This document shows, in pieces, positions 8,178-17,378 of a stretch of DNA of 64,000 nucleotides; the first letter of the stretch is position 1; the number at the start of each line of letters is the position of its first letter. Both the position numbers and the translations under genes were made by a program. This DNA is from Sedimentitalea todarodis (GTDB taxonomy: Bacteria; Pseudomonadota; Alphaproteobacteria; Rhodobacterales; Rhodobacteraceae): contig NZ_JASMWN010000001.1 of NCBI RefSeq assembly GCF_032595355.1, positions 62,001 through 126,000 of the forward strand. Direction: 5' to 3'. The notes beneath the pieces were generated by a model. That model saw only the letters and a program-made list of their open reading frames with translations. It did no database searches and had not been told where the DNA came from.

Positions 8178-8654
8178 TCAGCTGCGATAGAACAGATAGC
8201 GGTCGGGCGCGATCGTGTCGGGGCCGGAGATCTGTTCGAACCCAACCAGTGGCTGTCCGGACACGATCAATCCGCCGGTGCGCATGACCCGCGCGAGCAG
8301 TGGACTGAGCCGCGCTGCCTCGGCCACGTCATCTGCCTTGATCCCCATGCCGAAATCATAATGCGCCAGAATGATCCGTGCACCGAGTTCGTTCAGACGG
8401 CGCAACATCGGCTCTGCCTCGCCTTCGAGAAAATCTTCGGCAGGCGGGGTGCAGGACGGGTGGCATTGCAGCACCCGGTCGATGACCCGGATGCGCCTTT
8501 CGGGCAGTATCTCGCGCAGATGGTCATAGGTGCGGCCATTGCCAAGCCCAAGGTCGAGCACATCGCCGGGCAGGCCAGCGATCTGGTCTGCGGCCCAGTT
8601 CAACCCGTCCCGCTGGGCGGTGAAACGGCGCAGCATCGAATCAAGTCGGCTCAT
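8178..8654 (-). CDS. Small SAM-dependent methyltransferase at the end of the glycan operon
   Basis: A 158-residue class I methyltransferase. Motif I is DLGLGNGRTYDHL (about residues 33-45), followed by HPSCTPP and AHYDFG. I start at MSRLDSML (8654); the longer frame only reads back through the upstream gene's sequence. The family, known as a small S-adenosylmethionine methyltransferase group (Methyltransf_17-like), lacks the usual C-terminal substrate cap. The gene overlaps the end of the deacetylase gene by 14 nt, so it is translationally coupled. It is clearly paralogous to the gene at 24994-25491. Methylation of a sugar or carrier in the operon's product is a guess. Confidence 0.8.
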   Translation of the reverse strand: MSRLDSMLRRFTAQRDGLNWAADQIAGLPGDVLDLGLGNGRTYDHLREILPERRIRVIDRVLQCHPSCTPPAEDFLEGEAEPMLRRLNELGARIILAHYDFGMGIKADDVAEAARLSPLLARVMRTGGLIVSGQPLVGFEQISGPDTIAPDRYLFYRS

Positions 8655-9429
8655 GCGTGGTCTCCTTGGGGCGGGGTCGGTCCAGACAGGAATGGGCGGT
8701 CCAGATATGGGTGGGCCCTTGAAGGAGCCGCGACAGAAGCGCTTCGGTAAAGTTCCAGATTGCAGTGTCATGAACCAGATGATGGGTCAGGATGCCATAG
8801 GGTTCCTCGCGGTCTGCGCGGTTTTTGCGTCGGTCCGACAACTGGGTTGCGATCTGCCGGATCAGTATGTCGGGGTGGTGCAGGGTCTTGCCCACGCGCC
8901 AGTTGATCGGGTCCAGATGGGTGTTGATCTGGGTCAGACCCGGTGCGGCAAAGGCGTTGCTGCGCGGGGTGAAGGTCGACAGCATCCCAAAGCCCTGGAC
9001 CGGCAAGGTGGGCAGCAGACCGGCGGCGACGCGGTTCCAGGGCGGAACGAACATCGGCACAAACGCGTCGCCAAAGAGGGTCCGCAGACAGTTCATGCCC
9101 TGCGCGGTTTCGGCGTGCATTTCTTCGATTGGACGGTGTGCACCGAACTCCGCCTTTTTCTCACCGTTTGGTGCGTGGTTGGTATGGGACCAGCCGTGGA
9201 CCACAGGGATCATAAAGGGGTCAATGCTCTCGGCCAGCGACGTATCTGCTTCTGCCGGGATCACGGCCAGATGCAACGGGATCTCCAGTCGCCGGGCAAG
9301 ATCCTGCAGGCGGTCCAGGGCAGGTGTCATGGCAATGGCGTCGTCATCGCGCCACCAGAGCGGCAGCGACAGACCCGCCGCACTCCAGCGATCGAGTTCA
9401 GTGTCCAGCGGCGTCCAGTTCGGTCTCAT
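8641..9429 (-). CDS. Polysaccharide deacetylase (NodB-like) family protein
   Basis: A 262-residue NodB-fold protein of carbohydrate esterase family 4 type. Conserved positions visible are the acidic triplet in WWRDDDA (D28-D30), the metal-ligand segment HGWSHTNH (H78, H82), the PPWNR segment near the middle and THH near residue 215. There is no signal peptide, so it should deacetylate a cytoplasmic precursor rather than finished extracellular polymer, unlike most CE4 enzymes. Its ATG overlaps the stop of the upstream glycosyltransferase by 4 nt and its own end overlaps the methyltransferase by 14 nt. Confidence 0.8.
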   Translation of the reverse strand: MRPNWTPLDTELDRWSAAGLSLPLWWRDDDAIAMTPALDRLQDLARRLEIPLHLAVIPAEADTSLAESIDPFMIPVVHGWSHTNHAPNGEKKAEFGAHRPIEEMHAETAQGMNCLRTLFGDAFVPMFVPPWNRVAAGLLPTLPVQGFGMLSTFTPRSNAFAAPGLTQINTHLDPINWRVGKTLHHPDILIRQIATQLSDRRKNRADREEPYGILTHHLVHDTAIWNFTEALLSRLLQGPTHIWTAHSCLDRPRPKETTHEPT

Positions 9430-10562
9430 TTGCGTGCCTCTGCCATGCCGGTCGCGATTGCCACGGATTGCGCCGCCCCGTCAAACCGCAATCTGCCCTG
9501 CGCGCGCCTGGGAGCGTCCAGAACCTGCCGAACCGCAGAGCAGAGCGCGTCAGGGGTCAGGTTCTTGCTATGCAGGGTTGTGATGCCGGCCAGGCTCGAC
9601 AGGCTGCGCGCGCGCAGGGATTGTTCGACTTCGTTGCCATCGTCAAAGGGTACAAACACAACGGGCGTGCGCGTTTGAAGCACATCCATCGCGGTGTTGT
9701 AGCCACACAGGCTGACCGAGGCGGCCGCCCCGGCAAGCATGTTGCGAAAATCCGAGCGGGCCGGCTCGACTATTGTCGCACTGTGATTTGCCAGATCGCG
9801 CAGCGTTGCCACGCGGTTACGATCGCCTGCGACCAGGAGCCGCCAGCGCCTCTCTGGCATATGCCGAGCCGCCGCAATCGCGGTTTCAAAGAGGTCGGTC
9901 CCGACGTTGCCACCCCCCGCGCTGACCAGAATTTCGCTTGCGCCTGTTCCCTCCGGGTGCGGAGTTGGGGGCGGCTGGGTGACATAACCGGTATAGTGCA
10001 GCTTTGCCGAAAGTGCGCCGCTGACCGGCCAGCTCTGATCGAGCGTGGTACTGTGGGGATCCGAGTGCACCAGAACGGCGTCATAAAGGTTGGTGATCAA
10101 TTCCTGCGCGCGATCCGCCTTGGACGGTTTGGAGGGCGGGGCGAGGATATCGCGGATAGACGACAGGATGACCGGTCGCGGAGCCAGTGCATGCGCGGCG
10201 CCTAGCAGGGCGGAAAACTCCGCACTCAGAACACGGCGGCCAAACGGGAAGAGTTCGGTGATCAGGATATCGGGTGCGAAATCCGTCAACGCCTCGCAAA
10301 GCAGGGTCCGGCGTCGGGCGAACAGCGCCTCATCGGCGGGTCGACCGGCATCGTCCAGCAGCCGGGAAAAGTTGACCCCGTCGGAACGCAGTGGTGGCAG
10401 TTGCAAAATGCGGATTTTGGCGGGCGGGGTCACGTCCAGCGGCATCCCGCCGCTGGCCAGCAACACGCGGTGCCCGGCGGATGAGAATGCATCGGCCAGT
10501 ACCAGGGCGCGGCGCAGATGACCGGTGCCAAGCAGATGCGTGACCACGATCATCACCTTCAT
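9426..10562 (-). CDS. MurG-fold (GT28-like) glycosyltransferase
   Basis: A 378-residue glycosyltransferase of GT-B fold. The N-terminal domain opens MKVMIVVTHLLGTGHLRRAL, with the GxGHxxR acceptor or carrier motif of MurG-like enzymes. The C-terminal domain has VSAGGGNVG and LCGYNTAMDVL with VVFVPFDDGNE, the nucleotide-sugar pocket region of GT28. It resembles the first gene of the operon (13463-14674), which has GLGHLRRSR and GGYNTFCEVL in the same places, so the operon carries two divergent MurG-fold paralogues. Both ends overlap neighbours by 4 nt. Donor and acceptor are unknown. Confidence 0.85.
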   Translation of the reverse strand: MKVMIVVTHLLGTGHLRRALVLADAFSSAGHRVLLASGGMPLDVTPPAKIRILQLPPLRSDGVNFSRLLDDAGRPADEALFARRRTLLCEALTDFAPDILITELFPFGRRVLSAEFSALLGAAHALAPRPVILSSIRDILAPPSKPSKADRAQELITNLYDAVLVHSDPHSTTLDQSWPVSGALSAKLHYTGYVTQPPPTPHPEGTGASEILVSAGGGNVGTDLFETAIAAARHMPERRWRLLVAGDRNRVATLRDLANHSATIVEPARSDFRNMLAGAAASVSLCGYNTAMDVLQTRTPVVFVPFDDGNEVEQSLRARSLSSLAGITTLHSKNLTPDALCSAVRQVLDAPRRAQGRLRFDGAAQSVAIATGMAEARK

Positions 10563-11140
10563 GGCTGTTGTTCCAGCCGGACAGGATCGGGGTCTGCGGT
10601 CAGTGTTCCGTCAGACATCGTCAGCAGGAACAGCCGGTTGCGCTTGATACGAAAGGGGGCCGGACCCTCAAAATCCCAACCATAGGCGCGGGCGAGCAGC
10701 ACCCGCATGACACCGATATGACAAACGACCACGGCATCGCGTTGCAGCCCTGCAAGCCAAGGTCGCAGCCGATGTTCGAGCTCTGCCGGGCTTTCGCCCC
10801 CCGGTGCGCGATAATCCCAGCCCCATTCCTCGATGTGCCGAAAGCCCGTGTCCGATTTCGCCAGCAGGTCCGCGCCGCGCAGCCCTTCCCAATCGCCCCA
10901 GTTCATTTCGGTCAGGGCGTCAGAAATGCGCGGCGGGCGTTCGGCGACGATCCGGGCGGTTTCGGCGGCACGGGCCAGCGGGCTGGACCAAAGCTCGGCA
11001 CTATTCCACGGGACAGGCAGTCGAAACTGTTCCAACTCGCGGCGGGCATCGTCATCGACGGGAATGTCGCTGCTCCCCTGTATCCGACCCGCGCGATTCC
11101 AATCGGTGTGGCCGTGGCGCAAAAGGGCGATGCGGATCAT
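10559..11140 (-). CDS. Histidine phosphatase (phosphoglycerate mutase-like) family protein
   Basis: A 193-residue branch-1 histidine phosphatase. The catalytic motif LLRHGHTDWN (nucleophile H9) is at the N-terminus, the acid Glu sits in TEMNWGDWEG, and the second His is in VVCHIGVMRVL. I start at MIRIALLRHG (11140); that ATG overlaps the previous stop by 4 nt. CobC (alpha-ribazole phosphatase) and small phosphosugar phosphatases share this layout. In this operon a sugar-phosphate substrate is more likely than cobalamin synthesis, since no cob genes are near, but this is inference. Confidence 0.88.
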   Translation of the reverse strand: MIRIALLRHGHTDWNRAGRIQGSSDIPVDDDARRELEQFRLPVPWNSAELWSSPLARAAETARIVAERPPRISDALTEMNWGDWEGLRGADLLAKSDTGFRHIEEWGWDYRAPGGESPAELEHRLRPWLAGLQRDAVVVCHIGVMRVLLARAYGWDFEGPAPFRIKRNRLFLLTMSDGTLTADPDPVRLEQQP

Positions 11141-12228
11141 GATATGCGCTCCATCAAGGGTGTTACAGCAGACCAGAAGGTGTAACGGGCGCTGCCGATA
11201 AGGTGGTCGCGGGCAATGGTGTGACGCGCGGTTGCGCCAATCTCGCGGCAAAGGTCGGCATCGCACAAGAGGCGCGTGATCTGCGATGCGAGGGCGGTGG
11301 CGCCATCCTCGGGCAAAGGATAGGTGCCGGGGGCGAGCACGTCGCGGACACCGGGGCGATCCTGTGCGACCACCGGTAATCCAGCGGCCTGCGCCTCTAG
11401 ATAGACCATGCCAAAGCCCTCGTTCACCCCGGGCCAGAAGAACAGGGCGGCGTTAGCGTAGGCGCGGGCCATCTGCTCGGCGTCCAGTTGCCCGAGAAAG
11501 CGCACCTGATTGCCAAATGGCTCCATGAGGCGTTCGACCTCGGCCCGGGCCGGGCCGTCTCCTGCGACATCCAGCTGCCAGTCGGTGCCTTGCAGGTTGG
11601 CGAGTGTGTCAGCGATGATCTGGTAGGAGCCGAGCTTGTCGCCGTGCCGCATCATCCCTGCGGTCAGCATCTTGGGCAGATGTCGGGCTGGATCGGTGGC
11701 AGCGGGCAGGGCGCTACGGGGCAGGAATGGTCTCAGGTTGATCAGGCGCTGCCCCGGTGGCCTGTGCCGTTCGAGAGCTGTCAGATCGTGGTCGGTCAGA
11801 CAAAAGACCACGTCGGCGGCATCGATGGCGGATTCGGCGGCGGCGGCGAACGCGCCCCACGGGCCAGTCAGACGCTTTTTTGCACGGCTCGCTTCGATCT
11901 GGATATAGGGCATCCCGAGGGCCGATGTGACCGCATGGCCGATGAAATCCGGTGCCTTGTAGTAGTTGTGATAGGTCACCCAGAGATCCGGCGGGTCGAC
12001 TGCAAGCTGGTCAATCAGCCGCGCGGCGTCGGACATCGCTGCGGCGCGCAACTTCGTTTGTCGGGCGGCATTGCCCTTGCTGTCATGCGTCTGGACTGTC
12101 GACACCAGACTGACCTCTGTGTCGCCAGTTGCAATCGCGGCCATCAGCGCGCGCGCAAAGGCGCGATCACCCGACGGCACCGGGTGCGACGGCGGTTTCA
12201 TCGGCGCATAAAAGGCCACGCGAGGCAT
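11137..12228 (-). CDS. Family 4 glycosyltransferase
   Basis: A 363-residue GT-B enzyme of the GT4 group. The C-terminal domain contains TAGMMRHGDKLGSYQII, VAGDGPARAEVERL and NEGFGMVYLEAQAAGLPVVA, the last holding the E-x7-E donor-binding motif. I use MPRVAFYAPMKPP at 12228 as the start, 2 nt after the stop of the upstream GT4 gene; the longer frame is only read-through. The N-terminal acceptor domain is cytoplasmic with no membrane segment. Sugar and acceptor cannot be told. Confidence 0.88.
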   Translation of the reverse strand: MPRVAFYAPMKPPSHPVPSGDRAFARALMAAIATGDTEVSLVSTVQTHDSKGNAARQTKLRAAAMSDAARLIDQLAVDPPDLWVTYHNYYKAPDFIGHAVTSALGMPYIQIEASRAKKRLTGPWGAFAAAAESAIDAADVVFCLTDHDLTALERHRPPGQRLINLRPFLPRSALPAATDPARHLPKMLTAGMMRHGDKLGSYQIIADTLANLQGTDWQLDVAGDGPARAEVERLMEPFGNQVRFLGQLDAEQMARAYANAALFFWPGVNEGFGMVYLEAQAAGLPVVAQDRPGVRDVLAPGTYPLPEDGATALASQITRLLCDADLCREIGATARHTIARDHLIGSARYTFWSAVTPLMERIS

Positions 12229-12230
12229 GG

Positions 12231-13466
12231 TCAGGTGCCTTCGGTCAGACGGGTCAATCGGCGGGACAGCCGCTCGATGCCCGGTTCCATCACAAATTCG
12301 GCGCGCAGGCGGGCGAGCGCGGCATCGGCCATCGCCCGGGTCCGGGCAGGGTCCGCTGCAAGCCTCGTAATGGCGGCGGCGAATGCGGCTGGCGTGTCTT
12401 CGGACAAGGTGCCGTGCACGTCGTTTTCGATGAATTCGGGGATCGCGGATACGGCGGTGGTGAGGATCGGCAGGCGCTGGCTGGCGGCCTCCATCAACAC
12501 GTTTGGCAAGCCATCCCGGTCGCCGTCCTCGGCAATGCGGCTGGGAAGCACAAACAGGTCGGCATTGCGCATCTGGTCGATGACCCGCGGTTGGTCGCAG
12601 GGACCACACCACGTGATCCGCCCGGCGATGCCTGCTGTTCGGGCCTGCTCTGCAAGCGGTTCTGACAACGGCCCACCGCCGATATGCGTCCAGTGCCAGT
12701 CCAGCGTGTCAGGCAGTTGCGCCAGCGCGGCGATCAGCCGGTCAAATCCCTTCTTTTCCACAAGCCTGCCGACTGAAACAAGGCGCAGCGGATCGCTGGC
12801 GTGGCGCGGGGCGTGGTCCGGCGGATCGGGAAAACGGCCGAGGTCGAGACCGTGATAGACCAGGTCGATCCGCGCAGGGTCGGCGGAGAGGCGGCGCAAC
12901 TGTGCGGCGCCATAGGCCGTGCAGGTGGCCCCGAAAGTGGCCCCGGTGGCGTCATCCGCGAGCTTCTCCGCGATTTCCCAATCGGGCGAGGTCCAGATAT
13001 CCTTGGCGTGGGCGGAAAAGCTCCAGGGAAGGCCGCGCATGATCGCCGCATAGCGCGCGACAGAGGCGGGAGTATGCAGAAAATGCGCATAGAGACCGCG
13101 CGTATCGGCCGGCAACTCGGCGGCCAGCACACAGGCCTGCCCAAACCGGCGGATGCGGTTCTTGTCAAGATCGCGGGCCAGATCGCGTCGCCAGATGGCA
13201 TAGGCGGCGGCGTATCCGGGCAAGGTTCTGGCCTCGGCGCGGGCCTTCCAGACGCGGTTCGGATCGTGGTGGAGGTACTCCGGCAGATAGCGCACCTGTG
13301 CGTTCAGCCGATCATGCAGCGGATGGGTCTTGGTATCGGTCGGATGACGCAGGGACCAGATATCAAAGCTGTGGCCCGCCTCTTCGAGGGCCACCAGTTC
13401 CTGCGCAATGAAGGTTTCTGACAGGCGGGGCCAGCCCTTGACCACGACCGCGAGTTTCCGGGTCAT
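12231..13466 (-). CDS. Family 4 glycosyltransferase
   Basis: A 411-residue GT4 enzyme. The N-terminus KGWPRLSETFIAQELVAL is typical of exopolysaccharide or colanic-acid-type transferases, where the SETF segment is conserved. The C-terminal half shows LVSVGRLVEKKGFDRLI, HIGGGPL and DGLPNVLMEAASQRLPIL with the E-x7-E type motif. No membrane segment. Its start overlaps the stop of the first operon gene by 4 nt (ATGA), and the next gene begins 2 nt after its stop. Product and substrate are unknown. Confidence 0.9.
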   Translation of the reverse strand: MTRKLAVVVKGWPRLSETFIAQELVALEEAGHSFDIWSLRHPTDTKTHPLHDRLNAQVRYLPEYLHHDPNRVWKARAEARTLPGYAAAYAIWRRDLARDLDKNRIRRFGQACVLAAELPADTRGLYAHFLHTPASVARYAAIMRGLPWSFSAHAKDIWTSPDWEIAEKLADDATGATFGATCTAYGAAQLRRLSADPARIDLVYHGLDLGRFPDPPDHAPRHASDPLRLVSVGRLVEKKGFDRLIAALAQLPDTLDWHWTHIGGGPLSEPLAEQARTAGIAGRITWCGPCDQPRVIDQMRNADLFVLPSRIAEDGDRDGLPNVLMEAASQRLPILTTAVSAIPEFIENDVHGTLSEDTPAAFAAAITRLAADPARTRAMADAALARLRAEFVMEPGIERLSRRLTRLTEGT

Positions 13467-14674
13467 TCTGCCGCCTTGTGCGCGTTTCGGGTCAACAATG
13501 CGGCAACACGCTCTGTGACATAGTCAAGCCCGTCCAGCAGCCCGTCCGAAGGCGCACTGGAGGGTTTCGGCTGATTGGGCAGGGCGTGAATCGCGTCGAT
13601 CATCGATTGCGTATCCATTCCTTCGCCCGTGTCGCAGAGCATCCGAACAAGCCCCAGTTCTTCGGCGCGGCTGGCGCGGATGTACTGTTCAAGACGGGGC
13701 ACCGTGCGCGGCACGATCACGGCACGCTTGTCAAACGAAAGTACCTCGCAAAACGTGTTGTATCCGCCCATGCAGACGACCCCGTCCGCTCCGGCAAACA
13801 GGGCTTCGATCTGGGATTCGAACCCGACAGCGGTCACGCGCCCGTCCAGGTTGGCAACACGGGCTTCGAAATCGGCGCGGGTGTCACCCGAGAGGAACGG
13901 CCCGTAGACCAGTATCGCACGGGGGCCAAGCGCCGGATCCTGTTCATAGGCGGACAGGACCAGATTGACCATGGATTGCCCGTCGCCACCGCCACCAGGC
14001 GTCACCAGGATATAAGGGTCGGTAACCGGGAGGCTGTCCGTGCTCAGTTCTCGGCGCAGATAGCCGGTCCAGTGCATGCGTCGCTTGACGCTGTCGCTCA
14101 GCGCGAGGCCGTCGGTCGGGTCATAGATCGAGCGCAGCCCATAGATCCAGAGTTCGTCATAGTAGCGCTCGGTGGCCTCGATCGCCCCTTTTCGGTCCCA
14201 CTCCGTGGCAAGTACGGCTGGTTCATCCAGGACGTCGCGCAGGCCAAGAACCAATCGCGCGCGGCCTTGTTCGGACAGCAGGTCCAGCGTTGGCAGCAGC
14301 TCGCCGCGAAAGCCGTTTGGTTCCTTGTCGACGATCAGGATGTCGGGGTCGTACTGTTCCGCCGTTGCCCTGATCAGCCCGGCGCGCAACTCGGTGGTTT
14401 GTTCAATGTCCATGCCCAGCGTCTGGGATTCATAGCTGCCATCCCGCAGTTTGGTCACGCCCGGCAGCCGGACGTGATCGACGCGGGCCGGAAAGGTAAA
14501 CCTCCCGGCCACCGGAGAGCCGGTGAGAATGAGTGCAGATGCCGTGGAGTTGGCGCGCGTGATTGCCTCGGCCAAGGCTCGCGATCGCCGCAGATGGCCC
14601 AGCCCGAAGGTATCGTGGCTGTAGAGCATGATGCGAGGAGGGCGGTTTGCCAGAGACGCGTCGGCTCGGGTCAT
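13463..14674 (-). CDS. MurG-fold (GT28-like) glycosyltransferase, first gene of the glycan operon
   Basis: A 403-residue GT-B glycosyltransferase. I choose the ATG at 14674 (MTRADASLANRPP); RIMLYSHDTFGLGHLRRS starts the fold and carries the GxGHxxR motif. The C-terminal half has TPGGGGDGQSM, MGGYNTFCEVLSFDKRAVIVPR and EQYIRASRAEELGL, matching the GT28 nucleotide-sugar domain. The frame remains open far upstream to 15328, but that part is antisense to the mechanosensitive channel gene and is not believed. It is the promoter-proximal gene of a seven-gene operon and diverges from the channel gene. Confidence 0.87.
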   Translation of the reverse strand: MTRADASLANRPPRIMLYSHDTFGLGHLRRSRALAEAITRANSTASALILTGSPVAGRFTFPARVDHVRLPGVTKLRDGSYESQTLGMDIEQTTELRAGLIRATAEQYDPDILIVDKEPNGFRGELLPTLDLLSEQGRARLVLGLRDVLDEPAVLATEWDRKGAIEATERYYDELWIYGLRSIYDPTDGLALSDSVKRRMHWTGYLRRELSTDSLPVTDPYILVTPGGGGDGQSMVNLVLSAYEQDPALGPRAILVYGPFLSGDTRADFEARVANLDGRVTAVGFESQIEALFAGADGVVCMGGYNTFCEVLSFDKRAVIVPRTVPRLEQYIRASRAEELGLVRMLCDTGEGMDTQSMIDAIHALPNQPKPSSAPSDGLLDGLDYVTERVAALLTRNAHKAAE

Positions 14675-14985
14675 GATCGCCACCGGTGCATCCGGACGGG
14701 CACCACGAGGCGCGCATGTGGGTAAAGTACCATGTCGTGTCTCATGCCTGCCCTTGCGGCCGACACCGGACGGCCACAACCTTGGTTTCGTATTTCCGAG
14801 CCGAACGTTGCGAAGAAGCCGGATTGGCTGTGCACGCAAGACCGCCCCGTACCTACTAGTTGACCTGCAGTTGATTGCAAACCACAAATTGCCCAAGAAA
14901 TGCAGACCGTGATCGAAGCGGTTTGCACAGGGAAGGGCGGTCCTATAGCGTTTGCAGTCAAAACAACATTGGGAAATCATCGCGA
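14675..14985. promoter_or_regulatory. Divergent intergenic region, glycan operon versus MscS gene
   Basis: This 311 bp gap lies between two divergent starts and should hold both promoters. A TTGACC near 14859-14864 could be a rightward -35, but no convincing -10 follows at 16-18 nt. No ORF with plausible coding character was found. Confidence 0.35.
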
Positions 14986-17361
14986 ATGAGCCGTGTCCTG
15001 CTTCAACTGGTGATGATCCTTTGTCTGGTTTGCGGTTTCGCAGTCTCCGGGGGCGCACAATCGCTGCCCGGATTTGGTGCCAGCAGTTCGTCCGGGGACG
15101 ACAGCGCAGACAGCGGGCTGAGCGCGGCGATACGGCAGGCTGCGGAAAGCGGTGTGAATGTCGTCGTTCTGGATGGCAGCGGCAAGCTTGTGGCTGCGGC
15201 GACACCGACGGAACCCGGAACGTCCGCGTCCGCAACTGGTCAGCCGATGGATCATTCCTCCCCGCTGATGAAGGCACAGGCCGAGGTGAACCAGTTCCGC
15301 GAGACGTTGGCCAGCCGCCTCGCGGCACTGCCCAATTCGGTGAACGAGGTTGCGTTTATCCTGCGCGCCACCAGCCCGGACGGCCAGATCTCGACCTATC
15401 TTCGCGTGCTGTTGATAACGCTGGGACTGTTCGTCGTGGCATGGTTTGCGACGCGCGAGATCTATGGCAAGCGGATCGTGAGAAGTTTCGTGGTTGCGCG
15501 GATTTTGGAACACCCGCAGGGGTATCGCGAAAAGATGCCGTTCCTCGTCTTCCGCTTTGTCATGGGGATCGGTGGCACGCTGTTTGGCATGCTGGTCGCC
15601 TACCTGCTCGGAATACTGTTCTTCAGAGAGGAACCTGACCAGTCGATTCAGCTGACGGTCGCGGCGATCTTTCTGACGTTTTTCCTGGCCCGCACGTTGG
15701 CCGATCTTTGGCGAATGGTGCTGTCCCCGTTTCTGCCGCAATACCGTATTCCGGTTCTGTCGGACAAGGACGCCCTGCGGCTCCACCGCTGGGCGGTGAT
15801 CCTGGGAAGTTACAGTATTGCCACCATCGTCTTCAGCACGTGGATCGCGGATTTCGGGCTGAACTACAATGTCTACGCCATCCTGTATGGGGCACTCGAA
15901 CTGGTTGCCGCCTTGGGCAATATCGCAATGATCCTGTTCAACCGGCGCGCGATTTCGAATGCCATCCGGGGCGGGAGGACCATGAACGAGGTGTCCTGGT
16001 TGATCCGGACCCTGTCGGTGGCCTGGTCAGCCGTGTTGATCGGATATGTGATTTTCGGCTGGTTCGAACTCGCATTCGATCTCGTGATGGAAAGGAACGA
16101 GTCGATCCCGCTGGTTGCCGGCGCCTATGTCGTATTCCTGTCCATCATCGTGGTCTACGGCGGCATCAATTATCTGATCGAGCGACTGTTTGAGCGCATC
16201 CGCAACGTTGAAGAGATCAACAGCCAGCACGAAGCGGCCGAGGCGGAAGAGCGGGTTGCAGAGCTCCCGGATGACGATGATGAACCACGACAAGAGCCGG
16301 TAAGGCGGCATCTGATGACCTACGAGGCGCTGGCGCGCCGGGTGTCAGGGATACTGGCCTTTGTGGCAGGTGCCTATGCGCTGCTGCGGGTGTGGGACCC
16401 TGAAAACCTGTTGCTGCCGGATTCGGTGGTTGGCCGGTTGCTCGACGTCGTGAGCATTCTGTTTATCGGCTACATCGTCTATAATTTCTTTCGCATCTGG
16501 ATCGACAGCAAGATTGCCGAGGAATCCGTAGACGAGACCGAGGCTGAACTTGGCGATGAAGGCGGGGCCGGAAGCGCCAGCAGGCTGGCAACCCTTTTGC
16601 CGCTGTTCAGAGGGGCGATCCTGGCGATTGTGATAGTGACGATCGCGCTGATCGCCTTGCTGGAACTGGGCATCAATGTCAGCCCGCTTTTTGCCGGTGC
16701 CGGTGTGGTGGGCCTTGCGGTCGGGTTTGGCGCACAGACGCTGGTGCGCGATATCTTCTCAGGTGCCTTCTTCCTCGTCGACGATGCGTTTCGCAAGGGC
16801 GAATACATCGATATTGGCGACGTAAAGGGGACGGTGGAAAAGATCTCTGTCCGCTCCTTTCAACTGCGCCACCACCTTGGGGCGCTGAACACTATTCCGT
16901 TTGGCGAAATCAAGGTGCTGACCAATTACTCCCGCGATTGGGTGATCATGAAGCTGCCTCTGCGGGTGACCTATGACACCGACGTGGAACATGTGCGCAA
17001 ACTGATCAAGAAGCTCGGGCAGGAACTGCTCGAAGACCCTGTGATCGGCGACAACTTCATTCAGCCGCTCAAAAGCCAGGGCGTGATCGAAATGCAGGAC
17101 AGCGCCATGATCATCCGTGTCAAGTTCATGACCAAGCCGGGCGATCAATGGCTGGTGCGCAAGAAGGTGTACGAAGACATCCGCGCACTGTTTGCGCGTG
17201 AAGGCATCCATTTTGCGCATCGGGAGGTGACGGTGCGGCTGGCGGATGCCAACCCGAATGACTTGACCCCGGCACAGAAAGAGGCGGTTGCGGCGGCGGC
17301 GCACGGTGCGATTGACGAAGACTATCTGGAAGATATCGGGCCGGGCGGGGACGACCGATAA
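14986..17361 (+). CDS. Large MscS-family mechanosensitive channel
   Basis: A 791-residue inner-membrane channel that releases solutes on hypo-osmotic shock. Start at MSRVLLQLVMILCLVCGFAVSGGAQ, a signal peptide (the upstream in-frame extension is not conserved-looking). A periplasmic segment to about residue 135 is followed by a series of transmembrane helices up to about 600. The pore-lining region GAGVVGLAVGFGAQTLVRD (near residue 570) and the beta domain DIGDVKGTVEKISVRSFQLR are diagnostic of MscS. An acidic cytoplasmic loop lies near residues 410-440. It is much longer than E. coli MscS (286) and comparable to MscK/YbdG-type expanded members. Next gene starts 17 nt downstream. Confidence 0.93.
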   Translation: MSRVLLQLVMILCLVCGFAVSGGAQSLPGFGASSSSGDDSADSGLSAAIRQAAESGVNVVVLDGSGKLVAAATPTEPGTSASATGQPMDHSSPLMKAQAEVNQFRETLASRLAALPNSVNEVAFILRATSPDGQISTYLRVLLITLGLFVVAWFATREIYGKRIVRSFVVARILEHPQGYREKMPFLVFRFVMGIGGTLFGMLVAYLLGILFFREEPDQSIQLTVAAIFLTFFLARTLADLWRMVLSPFLPQYRIPVLSDKDALRLHRWAVILGSYSIATIVFSTWIADFGLNYNVYAILYGALELVAALGNIAMILFNRRAISNAIRGGRTMNEVSWLIRTLSVAWSAVLIGYVIFGWFELAFDLVMERNESIPLVAGAYVVFLSIIVVYGGINYLIERLFERIRNVEEINSQHEAAEAEERVAELPDDDDEPRQEPVRRHLMTYEALARRVSGILAFVAGAYALLRVWDPENLLLPDSVVGRLLDVVSILFIGYIVYNFFRIWIDSKIAEESVDETEAELGDEGGAGSASRLATLLPLFRGAILAIVIVTIALIALLELGINVSPLFAGAGVVGLAVGFGAQTLVRDIFSGAFFLVDDAFRKGEYIDIGDVKGTVEKISVRSFQLRHHLGALNTIPFGEIKVLTNYSRDWVIMKLPLRVTYDTDVEHVRKLIKKLGQELLEDPVIGDNFIQPLKSQGVIEMQDSAMIIRVKFMTKPGDQWLVRKKVYEDIRALFAREGIHFAHREVTVRLADANPNDLTPAQKEAVAAAAHGAIDEDYLEDIGPGGDDR

Positions 17362-17378
17362 GCGAGAGGGACACCAAG

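Noticed and set aside
14675..15328. N-terminal extension of the first glycosyltransferase to 15328
   Set aside because: The extra codons are antisense to the signal peptide of the MscS channel and look like shadow sequence; the fold starts soon after the ATG at 14674.
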